64,000 nucleotides of DNA from Niveispirillum irakense DSM 11586 (GCF_000429645.1 NZ_AUCG01000016.1:62001-126000); one strand, 5' to 3'; positions 16,562 to 26,807 are shown, numbered from the stretch's first letter. Numbers and translations: made by a program. Notes: a model not told the origin generated them from the sequence alone.

Positions 16562-19500
16562 TCAATAATCCCATTCGAACTGCACGCCGACCTTGCTTTC
16601 GGTGCCCAGCTCACCACGCGCCTTGATATGGCGGGTGATGCCATATTCGACCGTGGCCTTGCTCTCGCCCGTGCCCAGTTCCTGCTCCACACCCACATAG
16701 AGATTGTCGCCGATATAGCTGCCGGCAGCGACGGTGCCGGCACCGGTACCATCTTCCGAACCCCGGAATTCCAACCGGTCGACGCCAAGGGATCGCTTCA
16801 CATCATCCACGAAGCCGGGACCGCCACCGAACAGGCCGGTCAACTGCGCAGCACTTTGCGCCAGTTGCAGCGCTTCCAGGGCCGAAAGCTGGCCCGCACC
16901 CCGGTTGAACAGCAACCGGGCCAGCACCTCATCCTCCGGATAAGGCGGCTGTGAGGAGAGTTTGACCGTCGGCTTGGACGGACGCCCGCTGACCTCGACA
17001 ATGGCGGTCAGGTCGCCGCGCTGGGTCCGCGCCTCGATATCCATCCCCGGTTCCAGCGAACCATCGCCCAGGAAGGTCATGTTGGCCCGCATGATGGTGA
17101 AGGTCTGGCCCAGCAGGGCCATTTCACCCTTCACCAGGGAGACGGAACCGGACACCAGCGGTTCGGCAGCCGTGCCGCGGACCTTCAGGCTGGCTTTCAG
17201 TTCCGCGTCCAGCCCCCGTCCGCCGACATAGATCTGGTTGGGGGCCTCCACGTCGATTTCCAGCCGGACCACCATCACCTCTGGCGGGGTATCGGCGGAC
17301 TGATTTTCAGCAGAGCTTGCCCCGCCCGGCGGTGCCAGACGCATGGGGTGATTGATCTCGGTCACGGGCAGTTGCGCCACCGTCGGCGGCAGCTTGTCCG
17401 GGATGCGGACATGCGCCTCGTCCACATTGATCCGGCCGGCCACAAGCACGTCGGTCAGGGAACCGGTAATGGCGATCTCCGCGCCGGCAACCGCATCCAC
17501 CATGTCGATCTGCGCCAGTCTGGCCCTGCGCGCAGACAGTTTGAAATCAATCTGGCGGTCGTCGCGTTCCGGCCGGAAGCCGAAGGAGCCGCTGGCCGAC
17601 ACGGTGCCGCCGCCCGGCGTCTTCCCGTCGAAGCTGCGGATGGACAGCCCTTCCGAATCCCCTTCCAGCACAGCCTGGATATCGGTGATGCGCGTTCCCC
17701 ATTCCTGGTTCTCGTAAGAGGCGCGATCCAGACGGACGGTGCCGCTCAACTGTCGCTGGGCCAGGGTGCCGGCGACGGTCAGGTCCATGATCACCTGCCC
17801 CCCCAGCCGGTCCCCGCTGCCGGCCAGCAGATCATTGAACCGGCGCAAGGCCATATTGCCTTCCAGCCGGCCACTGATCGGCTGATCGGTGGGAACAGCG
17901 AAGGCGGTAGCGCTGCCTTCCAGCACCAGGGGCAGTTCCCCCCGTGCCGTCAGCCCGACGCCGCTGCCTTCGGAATCCAACTTGAGCGTCACGGCGACAC
18001 GACCATTACGCCAATTAGCGGAAAGCTCCGCCCCCAGCGGGGTTGGCCCCTTTTCCACCGGCGGAGCGAGGGCAAAATCCCGCAGACGGATGGACATCAC
18101 ACCTTCGGGTGCCGCCACCGTACCGCTGATGCTGGCCGTGCCGTTCAACTCGCCATACAGCGTCCAGGTCGGGTCGATGATCCGGGTCCAGGTCAGCGGC
18201 ACCTTTACCAGTTCGGCCCGGCCATTCAGGCCGCGCCTGTTCAGGTCCATATTCACGGCCATGCGGCTTTCGCCGGATACCACGGCCAGATTCTGCACCT
18301 GCAACAAGCCATCGCCATAGGCGAAGCTGGCAGGTTGCGCCGTCTGGAAGCCGGTTTCGCCATAAGTGCCGCTGAAGCGCTGCAGCAGGAAGCGCAGGAT
18401 CACGCCCTGCCCCTGCACCGGATCATTGGCGGCAGCAGAGAGGGTGCCGGCCAGCGCCACCTTGACCGGAGCGGATGCCTTGCCGGCAATATCCAGCGTC
18501 ACATCGGTGGCGGTCAGCGGCCCCTTGGCCGTGGCGGTCAACGTGTCGATCATCGCGTCACCGGGATCAATGCCGGTAGCGCTCAAGGTCATGTCCACCA
18601 CCGGATCGGTGGTCGCGGCCCCAACCCGGCCATCCAGGGAGACGGTCGCGATGCGCTGCCCATGCCAGCGACGCCAGATTTCCTTGAAATTGGCATCCAC
18701 CACCACATCCTGGCGGCCACCGCTGTTGGACAGGTCAACGGTGAAGGTGCCATTACCCCACACCTCATCGCCGGCAATGAAGCCGATAATGCCAAGGTCC
18801 GGCACCGTGCCGGCCAACCGGCCATCGGCGGTCCCGGTGGCGAGATCTGCCTGGATATTCCCTTCGATCCGGTTGATGCCGACCACGGCTTCCAGCCCGT
18901 TCAGGGCTAGCCGGTCACCATTCAGGACAAAATCGCCATTGGCGGCCACCCGCTGGCCGATGATGCTGGTCGTGGCTGCCAACTGCCCACGCGCCGCATC
19001 CGGCCCGCCCGTGCCGGTGATTTCCACCAGCGCATCCCCCATGGACAGGCCATCCAGCACCAGATCGCTGCCCTGAAGCCGGGCATTCAGCATCGTGGCG
19101 CCGGCGGGCCCTTCTGCCTTGATACTGGCTGTCATTCCGCCAGTCAGCGACCGGCCCAGGGCGCGGCCCAGCGGGGCCAGATCGGCAATACGGCCATTAA
19201 TGTCTGCAACAAGCTGCTGACCCGCCAGGGCAGCACTGCCGCGCAGGTCCAGCACCGGCGTGACCAGCACCAGATCACGCACCCGCGTTTCCGTTCCCGT
19301 CGCGACCACGGCGGACAGGTCCGTCGTGGCGCCCAGCAAGGCGTCCGCTGCCGGCACCCCTACCGAGAGATTGCGGCCACGGGCCTTGATATTGGCTTCC
19401 ACCCGGTCGCCATTGCGTTTCACGGCGATGTCTGCGCCCAGCGCGCCCGCCAGATCGCGTCCGGCCAGGGCCGACAATGTCGCAAGGTTGGGGCTGTCGA

Positions 19501-20932
19501 TCGTAAGGGCCAGATCGGCCTGCTGCCCCCATTGCCGCAAAGTGCCCTTGCCGGTGCCCCGCAGCAGCGGGCCATCCATGGTCAGGCTGCCAATATCCAC
19601 CCGCTGTTCCGGCACAAGGACATTGGCTTTCAGGCCCAGCGTCGCACGCTCCCCCTTAAGGGCGCCGCCGCGCATGCCTTCCACGGCGCTGGTCAGGTCC
19701 AGGGCGAACCGGTCCAGGGAGCCCTGGGCGGCAACGCTGCCCTTCACATTGATGCTATCGGCGCCAAACTCCTGGAAGCGTGGCGCCTCCACCGTGAAGT
19801 CCGTCACCAGATTGGGCACGTCCGGCGTGCCGGTCAGGGTCAGGGTGCCGCGCGTGGCGGTGAAATAGCGCTCCTCGCCCAGGAAAGGATGCAGGGCGGA
19901 TGTCTCCGGCACCTGGATATAGGCCCCCAGATTGATAGCGCGGCTGGTCAGGTCATAGGCACCACCGCCGGCCAGCGTGCCGGCAGCCACTTCCACCGTC
20001 ACCCCGTCCAGCGCGATGCTGCGACCGGGATCAATCAGGCCGCCGGCGCCGATCTTCAGGTTCGGCCCCACCAGTTCCCGCCAGGATGCCGGCAGCAGCG
20101 CCTGGATATCGCCATCGGCATCCAGGCCAAAGGTCAGCTTGCCGCCCGCCGGACGGATCCGCGCCTGGGCACGGCCATTGACGATATCGCCGGCCCTGGC
20201 TGTCAGGTTGCCGGTCCAGTCATTCAGCGGCCCATCGCCTTCCAGCGTTACGGTGAAGGCGGGACGGCCGGGAATGTCCAGCAACTCCGCCACCAGACCA
20301 TTCTCCGGTTCCGCCGCGATGGCGGCCAGGGTCAGGCGCTGGCCCGGCTGATAGGTGGCATCCAGCTTCAAAGTGCCAGGCCGGTCATCGATCCGGGCGA
20401 TTTCCAGATGCGCCTGCCCGCTGGGCAGACCCGCCGGGATCAGGGCATGGCCCTGAAGGTTCAGAACTGCCGGGTCGCCGCCCAGCAATTCAGCCCCCAG
20501 GTCAATACGGCCCGCCTGGACCCGCGTCAGATCGATGGCGACCGGCAGGCGGAAAGCGGGTGCCGTGGGGTCTTCCGGCTCCTCCGGCCCTGGCAAGGGC
20601 GCGCGGACGACATTGATCTTGTCAGCCGACAGCAGATCGATATCCACCCGCCGCGACAGCAGCGCCCAGGGCGACCAGTCCAGCCGGGCGCCTTCCACGG
20701 CCAGCCAGACACCATTGGCATCCGCCATGGTCAGCCGGGCCAGCCGCAGATCGAACAGGTTGCCTTCCGCCCCGGCCAGGCCAAGGCCGGGCACCAGCTT
20801 CTGCGCCTGGGCCAGGGCGAAATCCCGCCCCGATCCGGTGCCCAGCCAGATGATGGCGGCAGCCAATATCAGAAGAACCAACCCGATCAGGGTGGCGAAG
20901 CCGGCAGCGATCCAGGCTAAAGGTGCGCGCAT
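16562..20932 (-). CDS. tamB: TamB-like translocation and assembly module protein
   Basis: A very large protein of 1456 residues. It has one N-terminal membrane helix (residues about 8-30), a long body of repetitive beta-rich sequence resembling AsmA/TamB domains, and a C-terminal DUF490/TamB domain (VRGTAAEPLVSGSVSLVKGEM..., ending in GVQFEWDY with an aromatic final residue). TamB spans the periplasm from the inner membrane to TamA and has been linked to autotransporter insertion and phospholipid transport to the outer membrane. It lies 18 bases after the TamA-like gene on the same strand, the classical tamA-tamB order. Confidence 0.93.
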   Translation of the reverse strand: MRAPLAWIAAGFATLIGLVLLILAAAIIWLGTGSGRDFALAQAQKLVPGLGLAGAEGNLFDLRLARLTMADANGVWLAVEGARLDWSPWALLSRRVDIDLLSADKINVVRAPLPGPEEPEDPTAPAFRLPVAIDLTRVQAGRIDLGAELLGGDPAVLNLQGHALIPAGLPSGQAHLEIARIDDRPGTLKLDATYQPGQRLTLAAIAAEPENGLVAELLDIPGRPAFTVTLEGDGPLNDWTGNLTARAGDIVNGRAQARIRPAGGKLTFGLDADGDIQALLPASWRELVGPNLKIGAGGLIDPGRSIALDGVTVEVAAGTLAGGGAYDLTSRAINLGAYIQVPETSALHPFLGEERYFTATRGTLTLTGTPDVPNLVTDFTVEAPRFQEFGADSINVKGSVAAQGSLDRFALDLTSAVEGMRGGALKGERATLGLKANVLVPEQRVDIGSLTMDGPLLRGTGKGTLRQWGQQADLALTIDSPNLATLSALAGRDLAGALGADIAVKRNGDRVEANIKARGRNLSVGVPAADALLGATTDLSAVVATGTETRVRDLVLVTPVLDLRGSAALAGQQLVADINGRIADLAPLGRALGRSLTGGMTASIKAEGPAGATMLNARLQGSDLVLDGLSMGDALVEITGTGGPDAARGQLAATTSIIGQRVAANGDFVLNGDRLALNGLEAVVGINRIEGNIQADLATGTADGRLAGTVPDLGIIGFIAGDEVWGNGTFTVDLSNSGGRQDVVVDANFKEIWRRWHGQRIATVSLDGRVGAATTDPVVDMTLSATGIDPGDAMIDTLTATAKGPLTATDVTLDIAGKASAPVKVALAGTLSAAANDPVQGQGVILRFLLQRFSGTYGETGFQTAQPASFAYGDGLLQVQNLAVVSGESRMAVNMDLNRRGLNGRAELVKVPLTWTRIIDPTWTLYGELNGTASISGTVAAPEGVMSIRLRDFALAPPVEKGPTPLGAELSANWRNGRVAVTLKLDSEGSGVGLTARGELPLVLEGSATAFAVPTDQPISGRLEGNMALRRFNDLLAGSGDRLGGQVIMDLTVAGTLAQRQLSGTVRLDRASYENQEWGTRITDIQAVLEGDSEGLSIRSFDGKTPGGGTVSASGSFGFRPERDDRQIDFKLSARRARLAQIDMVDAVAGAEIAITGSLTDVLVAGRINVDEAHVRIPDKLPPTVAQLPVTEINHPMRLAPPGGASSAENQSADTPPEVMVVRLEIDVEAPNQIYVGGRGLDAELKASLKVRGTAAEPLVSGSVSLVKGEMALLGQTFTIMRANMTFLGDGSLEPGMDIEARTQRGDLTAIVEVSGRPSKPTVKLSSQPPYPEDEVLARLLFNRGAGQLSALEALQLAQSAAQLTGLFGGGPGFVDDVKRSLGVDRLEFRGSEDGTGAGTVAAGSYIGDNLYVGVEQELGTGESKATVEYGITRHIKARGELGTESKVGVQFEWDY

Positions 20933-20950
20933 GATGGTTCCCTCCCCGCC

Positions 20951-22762
20951 TCAGAACGCCTGACCGATGCTGACATAAAGCTGGAAACTATTGTCTCCGC
21001 TCCGTTTATTCAGCGGCATGGCGGCATCGACGCGGATCGGGCCGATGGGCGTGTAATAACGGCCGCCAATACCGGCGGCATAGCGCATCCCTTCGCCAAA
21101 ATCGGGATACTCGGTCGTATAGACATTGCCGGCATCGACAAAGGGGACGATGCCGATATTCTCCGTCACCTTGATGCGCATCTCCGCGCTGAATTCCAGC
21201 AGCGAGACACCGCCCGTCGGCTCTCCGTCCGCATCGCGCGGTCCCACCTTCTGGTAACCGTACCCCCGGATCGAGCCGCCGCCGCCGGCATAAAACCGCT
21301 TATCGGCCGGCACATCCAGCAGCCCGCCGCCGATAACAGCGCCATAGACGCCGCGCAGGGCCGCAACATAGTTGCCATTATCGGAAAAGTCGAAATAGGT
21401 GGAGCCGCTGACCCTGGCCGTGGCGAAGCTGCTGCTGTCACCAAAGGCCGCGAAATAGGGAGTGACATTGCCAGCCAGCCGGAACCCTTCCGTCGGGTTC
21501 AAGAGATCATTGCTCTTGTCCCAGGTCAGCGCCACGGGGAAGCCCAGCAGCGTGTTGGTCGTGGATTGCTGGCTTTCGTCAATCTTGGACTGTTCCAGCG
21601 TCACACCCAGGGAGCCGGTCAGTTCCCGGTTGAACTTCCGGTCCACCGCCGCCGTCAGCACGATGGCGTCCCGGCGATAGGCATCCGGCCGTTCCGAAAC
21701 GGCCTCCGCCGACAGGTTCAAAGACTGGCGGCGGGACAGGAAATCCGGCTGCTTGTAGGTGGTGATCAGACGGTAATCCAGTTCACTGATATCGGTTGTC
21801 GTGCCCCGGCGGGAAATGCCGGCGATCTGCGCCCCGACCCGGAACTGTTCCGCCCCGCCCAGCAGGTTGCGATGCCCCCAATAGGCATTGGCCCCGAAGC
21901 CGTCCTCGGTCGAATAATCGGCCCCGAAGCCGACATAGCGCATGTCGCGTTCCTGCACATCAATCAGCACGGGGGCGTTGCCCTCATCGTCCGGCGCATC
22001 GGCCAGGCGGACACGAACGGAAGAGAAGACCCCCAGATCGGCCAGGGCCTGGCGCCCCTCCTCCATGACGGATGGATGGTATGGCAGGCCGGGGCGCCAG
22101 GGCATGCGCCGACGCACGGCGCGCTCCTCCACATCCTCCAGCCCGGACACCTGGATGCGCCCGAAATTCACCTTCGGGCCGGGATCGATCATATAAGTGA
22201 TGTCCATGCCCGTCTTGGCATGATCGACAATATATTTACGGTCCAGCACGGTCGCGTAGGCATAGCCCTTCTCGGCAAAGCGGGGCAGGATGCGCCCCTC
22301 TGCGGTCTGGATTTCCGGCCCGTCCGCCGGGCTGCCCACGGCCAGGCCCAGATCGGCGGCCGTCGGCAGGTCGCCGGCCAGATCCTTGCCATCCTTGCCC
22401 TTCAAGGTCAGGGAGGTGATGCGGTAACGCTCCCCCTCCTCCACATTCACAATCACCTTGGCCGGTTGGGCCTCCACATCGATTTCAAGATCGATGATGG
22501 CATCGTAAAAGCCGGCGGAACGCAGGGCCGCCGTCATCCGATCCAGATCGGCATCGGCCCGGCGACGAAGCCCGATGGGCGAGGGCGGCGGCTCGTCCCG
22601 CAAAGCGACCAGACGGGAGACATCGCGCAGGAGATTGTTCAACCCCTGGCGATCCTCCACCCCCCTTATCTCCACCTCGTACCGCGTCTCCTGGGCCAGG
22701 ACAGGCATAACCGCCAGCAGCGATACACCCGTCAGGGCCGACATCAGGAACCGTTTCCGCAT
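20951..22762 (-). CDS. tamA: TamA-like outer membrane protein (BamA/Omp85 superfamily)
   Basis: 603 residues with a clear signal peptide (MRKRFLMSALTG...VLAQ, about 23 residues). POTRA-like segments occupy about residues 25-260 and a 16-strand-type beta-barrel the rest, with the Omp85 signature (GGGGSIRGYGYQ) around residue 490 and a C-terminal aromatic Phe. TamA acts with TamB in building or maintaining the outer membrane. The pairing with the tamB-like gene immediately downstream supports TamA rather than BamA, which also would be longer (about 750-800 residues). Confidence 0.92.
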   Translation of the reverse strand: MRKRFLMSALTGVSLLAVMPVLAQETRYEVEIRGVEDRQGLNNLLRDVSRLVALRDEPPPSPIGLRRRADADLDRMTAALRSAGFYDAIIDLEIDVEAQPAKVIVNVEEGERYRITSLTLKGKDGKDLAGDLPTAADLGLAVGSPADGPEIQTAEGRILPRFAEKGYAYATVLDRKYIVDHAKTGMDITYMIDPGPKVNFGRIQVSGLEDVEERAVRRRMPWRPGLPYHPSVMEEGRQALADLGVFSSVRVRLADAPDDEGNAPVLIDVQERDMRYVGFGADYSTEDGFGANAYWGHRNLLGGAEQFRVGAQIAGISRRGTTTDISELDYRLITTYKQPDFLSRRQSLNLSAEAVSERPDAYRRDAIVLTAAVDRKFNRELTGSLGVTLEQSKIDESQQSTTNTLLGFPVALTWDKSNDLLNPTEGFRLAGNVTPYFAAFGDSSSFATARVSGSTYFDFSDNGNYVAALRGVYGAVIGGGLLDVPADKRFYAGGGGSIRGYGYQKVGPRDADGEPTGGVSLLEFSAEMRIKVTENIGIVPFVDAGNVYTTEYPDFGEGMRYAAGIGGRYYTPIGPIRVDAAMPLNKRSGDNSFQLYVSIGQAF

Positions 22763-23179
22763 CTTCCGTATTTCCCATTAACTTCGGGCTTGGCGTCTAT
22801 CGTGGCAGGTGAGCGCAGCCGGCACCAGACGGAACCCGTAACGCCTTGGGGCTACATCTTGTTGCATATTGGAATAAGAGACTTCGACTTAAGGTTAGGG
22901 GACCGTGCCAGCGAAGCAACCATACAGGCGAATTGGGGCGGTCCTGCAGCAGGGTCCTGTCACAGAAACTTCACCCACGCCTCGCGCAAGGCAGCCCGGC
23001 AGGATGCGCCCTAGGCGTCAAAGGGCGGCTTGATTATATTGCGCCGCGATAGACAGCCCGACCCCAGACCTGATGGCCATCGCCGCCGCAGGCCCGGTGG
23101 CGGGCATTTTTCGTGCGCGAACCTCTTTCCGGTGGACCAGGATTGGGCGGCGCGCTCGCGACCAAATTCAGGGCCCCAC
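22763..23179. other. 417-base divergent intergenic region and typA leader
   Basis: Carries promoters for tamA (leftward) and typA (rightward). No supported gene. Near 23030-23042 there is TTGATTATATT, a possible promoter fragment. About 75 bases before the typA start there is a GC-rich imperfect hairpin (about 23081-23104) followed by five T (about 23106-23110), which could be a leader terminator or attenuator. Confidence 0.4.
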
Positions 23180-25003
23180 ATGGAATTGCGCAATATCGCC
23201 ATCATCGCCCACGTCGACCATGGCAAGACCACCCTGGTGGACATGCTGTTGAAGCAGTCGGGTACGTTCCGCGAAAACCAACAGGTCGCCGAACGCGCCA
23301 TGGACAGCAACGACCTGGAGCGTGAGCGCGGCATCACCATCCTGGCCAAGTGCACCTCCGTTGTCTGGAACGACGTTCGCATCAACATCGTCGATACCCC
23401 CGGCCACGCCGATTTCGGCGGTGAGGTGGAGCGTATCCTGAACATGGTGGACGGCGTCTGCCTGCTGGTGGACAGCGCCGAAGGCCCGCTGCCGCAGACC
23501 AAGTTCGTGCTTGGCAAGGCGCTGAAGCTGGGCATGCGCCCGATGGTGATCGTCAACAAGATCGACCGTCAGGACGCCCGCCCCGACGAAGTGCATAACG
23601 AGATTTTCGACCTGTTCGCTTCGCTGGACGCCACCGACGAACAGCTCGACTTCCCCACCCTGTTCGCTTCCGGCCGCAATGGCTGGGCCGTGAACAACCT
23701 GGATGACGAGCGCAAGGATCTGACCCCGCTGTTCGAGCTGGTGGTCAACCATGTGCCGGCGCCGAAGGTGGACAGCGTCGATGCGCCGTTCAAGATGCTG
23801 GCGACCACCCTGGAAGCCAACCCCTATCTGGGCCGCATCCTGACCGGCCGTATCCAGTCCGGCCGCATCAAGACCAACATGGCCATCAAGGCCCTGACCC
23901 GCGATGGCAAGCTGATCGAGCAGGGCCGTGCGTCGAAGGTGCTGGCCTTCCGCGGCCTGGAGCGCGTGCCGGTTGAAGAGGCGCAGGCGGGTGACATCGT
24001 CGCCATTGCCGGTCTGGTGAAGAGCACGGTCGCCGACAGCATCGTGGAAATGAGTGTGGATGAGCCGTTGTCGGCCCAGCCGATCGATCCGCCGACGCTG
24101 GCCATGACCTTCTCGGTCAATGACAGCCCGCTCGCCGGTCGTGAAGGCGACAAGGTCACCAGCCGCATGATCCGTGACCGCCTGATGCGCGAAGCGGAAG
24201 GCAATGTCGCCCTGCAGATCCGCGAAACCGCCAATGCCGACGCTTACGAAGTGGCCGGCCGCGGCGAATTGCAGCTTGGCATCCTGATCGAAACCATGCG
24301 CCGCGAAGGCTTCGAGCTGTCGATCAGCCGTCCGCGCGTGGTGATGCAGACCGACGAAAACGGCCAGAAGCTGGAGCCGATCGAGGAAGTCGTCATCGAC
24401 GTGGATGAGGAATTCTCCGGCGTCGTCGTTCAGAAGCTGAACGAGCGCAAGGGCGAAATGCTGGAAATGAAGCCCTCGGGCGCCGGCAAGCTGCGTCTGG
24501 TGTTCCACGTCCCGTCGCGCGGCCTGATCGGTTATCAGGGCGAATTCCTGACCGATACCCGCGGCACCGGCGTCATCAACCGCCTGTTCGCCGATTACAT
24601 GCCCTATAAGGGCGCCATCCCGGGCCGCCGCAATGGCGTGCTGATCTCCAACTCCGATGGCGAGGCCGTGGCCTACGCCCTGTGGAACCTGGAAGATCGC
24701 GGCCCGATGATGATCGAACCCGGCTGGAAGGTTTACGAAGGCATGATCGTGGGTGAACATACCCGCGAGAATGACCTGGAAGTGAACGTCCTGAAGGGCA
24801 AGAAGCTGACCAACATCCGCACCACCAGCAAGGATGAAGCCGTCGTTCTGACGCCGCCGATCCGCATGTCGCTGGAAAAGGCCCTGTCCTACATCCAGGA
24901 CGACGAGCTGGTGGAAGTGACGCCGAAGTCGATCCGCCTGCGTAAGAAGCTGCTGGACCCGAACGCGCGCAAGCGCGCCGAGCGTGCGGCCGAAGCCGAG
25001 TAA
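23180..25003 (+). CDS. typA: Translational GTPase TypA/BipA
   Basis: 607 residues from [18 protein letters not shown]. The G1 loop AHVDHGKTT is at about 10-18, G2 RGITI, G3 [13 protein letters not shown]4 NKID; then domain II, the EF-G-like domains III and V and the BipA-specific C-terminal domain ([21 protein letters not shown]). It binds ribosomes and is important for 50S assembly and growth under cold or stress conditions. The upstream in-frame extension to 23030 is rejected because the family's conserved sequence starts at 23180. Repeat copy C starts directly at its stop codon. Confidence 0.96.
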   Translation: MELRNIAIIAHVDHGKTTLVDMLLKQSGTFRENQQVAERAMDSNDLERERGITILAKCTSVVWNDVRINIVDTPGHADFGGEVERILNMVDGVCLLVDSAEGPLPQTKFVLGKALKLGMRPMVIVNKIDRQDARPDEVHNEIFDLFASLDATDEQLDFPTLFASGRNGWAVNNLDDERKDLTPLFELVVNHVPAPKVDSVDAPFKMLATTLEANPYLGRILTGRIQSGRIKTNMAIKALTRDGKLIEQGRASKVLAFRGLERVPVEEAQAGDIVAIAGLVKSTVADSIVEMSVDEPLSAQPIDPPTLAMTFSVNDSPLAGREGDKVTSRMIRDRLMREAEGNVALQIRETANADAYEVAGRGELQLGILIETMRREGFELSISRPRVVMQTDENGQKLEPIEEVVIDVDEEFSGVVVQKLNERKGEMLEMKPSGAGKLRLVFHVPSRGLIGYQGEFLTDTRGTGVINRLFADYMPYKGAIPGRRNGVLISNSDGEAVAYALWNLEDRGPMMIEPGWKVYEGMIVGEHTRENDLEVNVLKGKKLTNIRTTSKDEAVVLTPPIRMSLEKALSYIQDDELVEVTPKSIRLRKKLLDPNARKRAERAAEAE

Positions 25004-25150
25004 TACCAACGGTCATAATTCATGACCGTTGGTACGGCGGCGACTGCCGCCGCGCCGCTCATGCGGCGTAGCCAAGCCAGTGGATGCTGGCGCCGGCGAT
25101 TGAGGAGCAGGAAAGGTTGACCAACGGTCAAGATTTCCTGCCGCTGGTAT
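25003..25150 (-). repeat. Compound-hairpin repeat, copy C (inverted, with terminal inverted repeats)
   Basis: Same module order as copy A but in the opposite orientation. From left: H5, 13 bp, 25004-25016 with 25022-25034; H4, 25036-25041 with 25046-25051 (loop AGTC on the minus strand); H3, 25053-25058 with 25063-25068; the core TTGGCTACG on the minus strand; H2, 25076-25080 with 25087-25091; H1, 25108-25114 with 25134-25140 enclosing TTGACC/GGTCAA. The ends ATACCAACGG and CCGCTGGTAT match as inverted repeats at nine of ten positions. Lies between convergent typA and the TetR gene. Confidence 0.8.
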
Positions 25151-25176
25151 AAGGCTTAACGGTTTCGCTGAATGAC

Positions 25177-25216
25177 AAAGCCCCCGCCGGAGCGATCCGG
25201 CGGGGGCTTTTGTTTT
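25177..25216. terminator. Rho-independent terminator between typA and the TetR gene
   Basis: A perfect 14-bp stem (25177-25190 with 25197-25210), a 6-base loop, T-rich on the right and A-rich on the left, so it can serve both convergent genes. Confidence 0.88.
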
Positions 25217-25256
25217 TGTAACCGCGTTGGGCCCTAAGGGGCCGCTGTATCCCGGA

Positions 25257-25922
25257 TCAGCGATCCGCCATGGTGCGGGTGCGGGCATCCCATCCCAGCA
25301 TGGCTGTGGCGGCCACATCCTCCAATTCAGCCCGGCTGGCCCCATCGCGGGCCAGGATCGACATGCCGCTCTGTATGGTTTGCACAAAACGGGCAAGGCC
25401 ATGGGTGTCGATAGAGGCCGATATCTCACCTTCCGAGACAGCCCGTTCAATCCGCGCCAGGAGACGGTGCAAGGTCACGGCACGCGCCCCCTGGACCAGT
25501 TCCCCCAGCTCCGCATGCCCTTCACAGCCCACAGCGGAAAGGGTCACCATGCAGCCACGGGGCATATCGGCGGTGCAGCCGGGCAAAACCTTGGCGGAAT
25601 CCATCAGCAGCGCATGGACGGCCGCCCTGGCCGTCGGGGCGACCAGAAAGCCGCCCCAAACCAGATGCTCATATTGTCCGCCGTAATAACGCAGCGCTTC
25701 AGCATAAAGCGCCTCCTTCGATCCGAAAGCCGCGTAAAGGCTGGGAGAGCCGATCCCCATCGCCTGGGTAAGATCGGCAATCGATGTCGCCTCATATCCC
25801 TTGGTCCAGAACAAACGGGTGGCTTGGGCCAGCGCCATGTCGCGGTTGAACGCACGCGGGCGGCCACGGCTGCGCGCAGCAGGTACTTCAGGATTTTCGA
25901 GGGGCGGTTCTGATTTCTGCAT
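25257..25922 (-). CDS. TetR/AcrR-family transcriptional regulator
   Basis: 221 residues. The N-terminal helix-turn-helix (FWTKGYEATSIADLTQAMGIGSPSLYAAFGSKEALY, about residues 32-67) is a textbook TetR DNA-binding domain; the remaining alpha-helical part (TetR C-terminal ligand domain) has a GCMVTLSA segment with a conserved cysteine seen in the YxaF/LmrA-like group. It is divergent from an SDR-family reductase; the 82-base gap holds palindromic sequences that are probable operators, so it most likely represses the SDR gene and itself. The ligand is unknown. Confidence 0.92.
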   Translation of the reverse strand: MQKSEPPLENPEVPAARSRGRPRAFNRDMALAQATRLFWTKGYEATSIADLTQAMGIGSPSLYAAFGSKEALYAEALRYYGGQYEHLVWGGFLVAPTARAAVHALLMDSAKVLPGCTADMPRGCMVTLSAVGCEGHAELGELVQGARAVTLHRLLARIERAVSEGEISASIDTHGLARFVQTIQSGMSILARDGASRAELEDVAATAMLGWDARTRTMADR

Positions 25923-25926
25923 CGAT

Positions 25927-25992
25927 CAATATATAATTCGATTGACATGCCATGGCAATGGGTCCAGCTATTTATGTATCAATCGATACATA
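25927..25992. promoter_or_regulatory. Candidate TetR operators in the divergent TetR-SDR promoter
   Basis: An 8-bp inverted repeat TATGTATC-N4-GATACATA occupies 25973-25992, immediately before the SDR ribosome site (AAAGGA). A second shorter one, TCAAT-N10-ATTGA, at about 25926-25945, lies by the regulator's own start. Both contain ATCAAT/ATTGA elements. A TTGACA at 25942-25947 could be the SDR -35 box. Confidence 0.6.
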
Positions 25993-26004
25993 AAGGATCG
26001 ACTC

Positions 26005-26745
26005 ATGAGTGACTTGATTGGCAAGCGCGCCCTGGTAACCGGCGGTTCGCGCGGAATCGGGGCCAGCATCGCGCTGGCGCTGGCGGAAAGGGGCGCAGAT
26101 GTCGCCATCACCTACGAACGCTCTGCCGACCGCGCGGCAGCGGTGGCGCAGGCGATTGAAGGCAAAGGCCGGCGCGCAGTCGCCATCCAGGCGGATAGTG
26201 GCGATCCGGAAGCCGTAAAGCGTTCTGTTGCAGAGGCCGTAGCCGCTTTGGGCGGGATTGATATCCTGGTGAACAATGCCGGCATCGCCCGCGTCGGCGC
26301 ACTGGCTGACATCAGCCTGGAAGATATCGACGCGCTTTTGAATGTGAATGTCCGCGCAGCCATCCTGTTTTCCCAGGCGGTTATCCCGCATCTGGGGCGG
26401 GGCGGGCGCATCATCCTGATCGGATCGTGCCTGGCCGACCGTATGGTGGGCACAAATGTGACGGTCTATGCGATGACCAAATCGGCCCAGGTCTCCCTGA
26501 CCCGTGGCTTGGCACGTGAACTGGGCGACCGTGGCATCACCGTCAATCTGGTGCAGCCGGGGGCAACCGAGACGGATATGAACCCGGCGAACGGAGAGAT
26601 GGCCGATGCCCTGCGCGCCCTGACCCCGCTGGGTCATTATGGGGAGCCGGAAGATGTGGCGGCCGCGGTCACCTTCCTGGCAAGCCCCGCTGCGCGCCAG
26701 ATCAATGGCACCAGCCTTACCGTGGATGGCGGGCTGAACGCCTGA
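26005..26745 (+). CDS. SDR-family NAD(P)-dependent oxidoreductase
   Basis: A 246-residue classical short-chain dehydrogenase/reductase. NADP-binding TGGSRGIG at 12-19, structural NNAG at 90-93, catalytic Ser141, Tyr155 and Lys159 (YAMTK), and the C-terminal GTSLTVDGG. It resembles 3-oxoacyl-ACP reductase-like enzymes, but the substrate cannot be assigned. The ATG follows AAAGGATCGACTC, a good ribosome site. Divergent from a TetR regulator and likely under its control; such pairs are often induced by the compound that the SDR or a partner acts on. A terminator separates it from convergent rpoH. Confidence 0.92.
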   Translation: MSDLIGKRALVTGGSRGIGASIALALAERGADVAITYERSADRAAAVAQAIEGKGRRAVAIQADSGDPEAVKRSVAEAVAALGGIDILVNNAGIARVGALADISLEDIDALLNVNVRAAILFSQAVIPHLGRGGRIILIGSCLADRMVGTNVTVYAMTKSAQVSLTRGLARELGDRGITVNLVQPGATETDMNPANGEMADALRALTPLGHYGEPEDVAAAVTFLASPAARQINGTSLTVDGGLNA

Positions 26746-26777
26746 CCACAGGTTTTTCAAATAACTTTGCTTTGCGG

Positions 26778-26807
26778 GGGGCCGGTGAAAGCCGGCCCCG
26801 TTCCTTT
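26778..26807. terminator. Terminator between the SDR gene and rpoH
   Basis: An 8-bp GC stem (26778-26785 with 26792-26799) with a 6-base loop, followed on the right by TTCCTTTT. It ends the SDR transcript and lies just past the rpoH stop. Confidence 0.8.

Noticed and set aside
17348-20920. Several long + strand frames across the tamB region
   Set aside because: They are shadows of the 1456-residue TamB gene, read in codon-complementary frames.
23168-25009. A 613-codon frame antisense to typA
   Set aside because: typA is unmistakable on the + strand; the antisense product has no recognisable domain.
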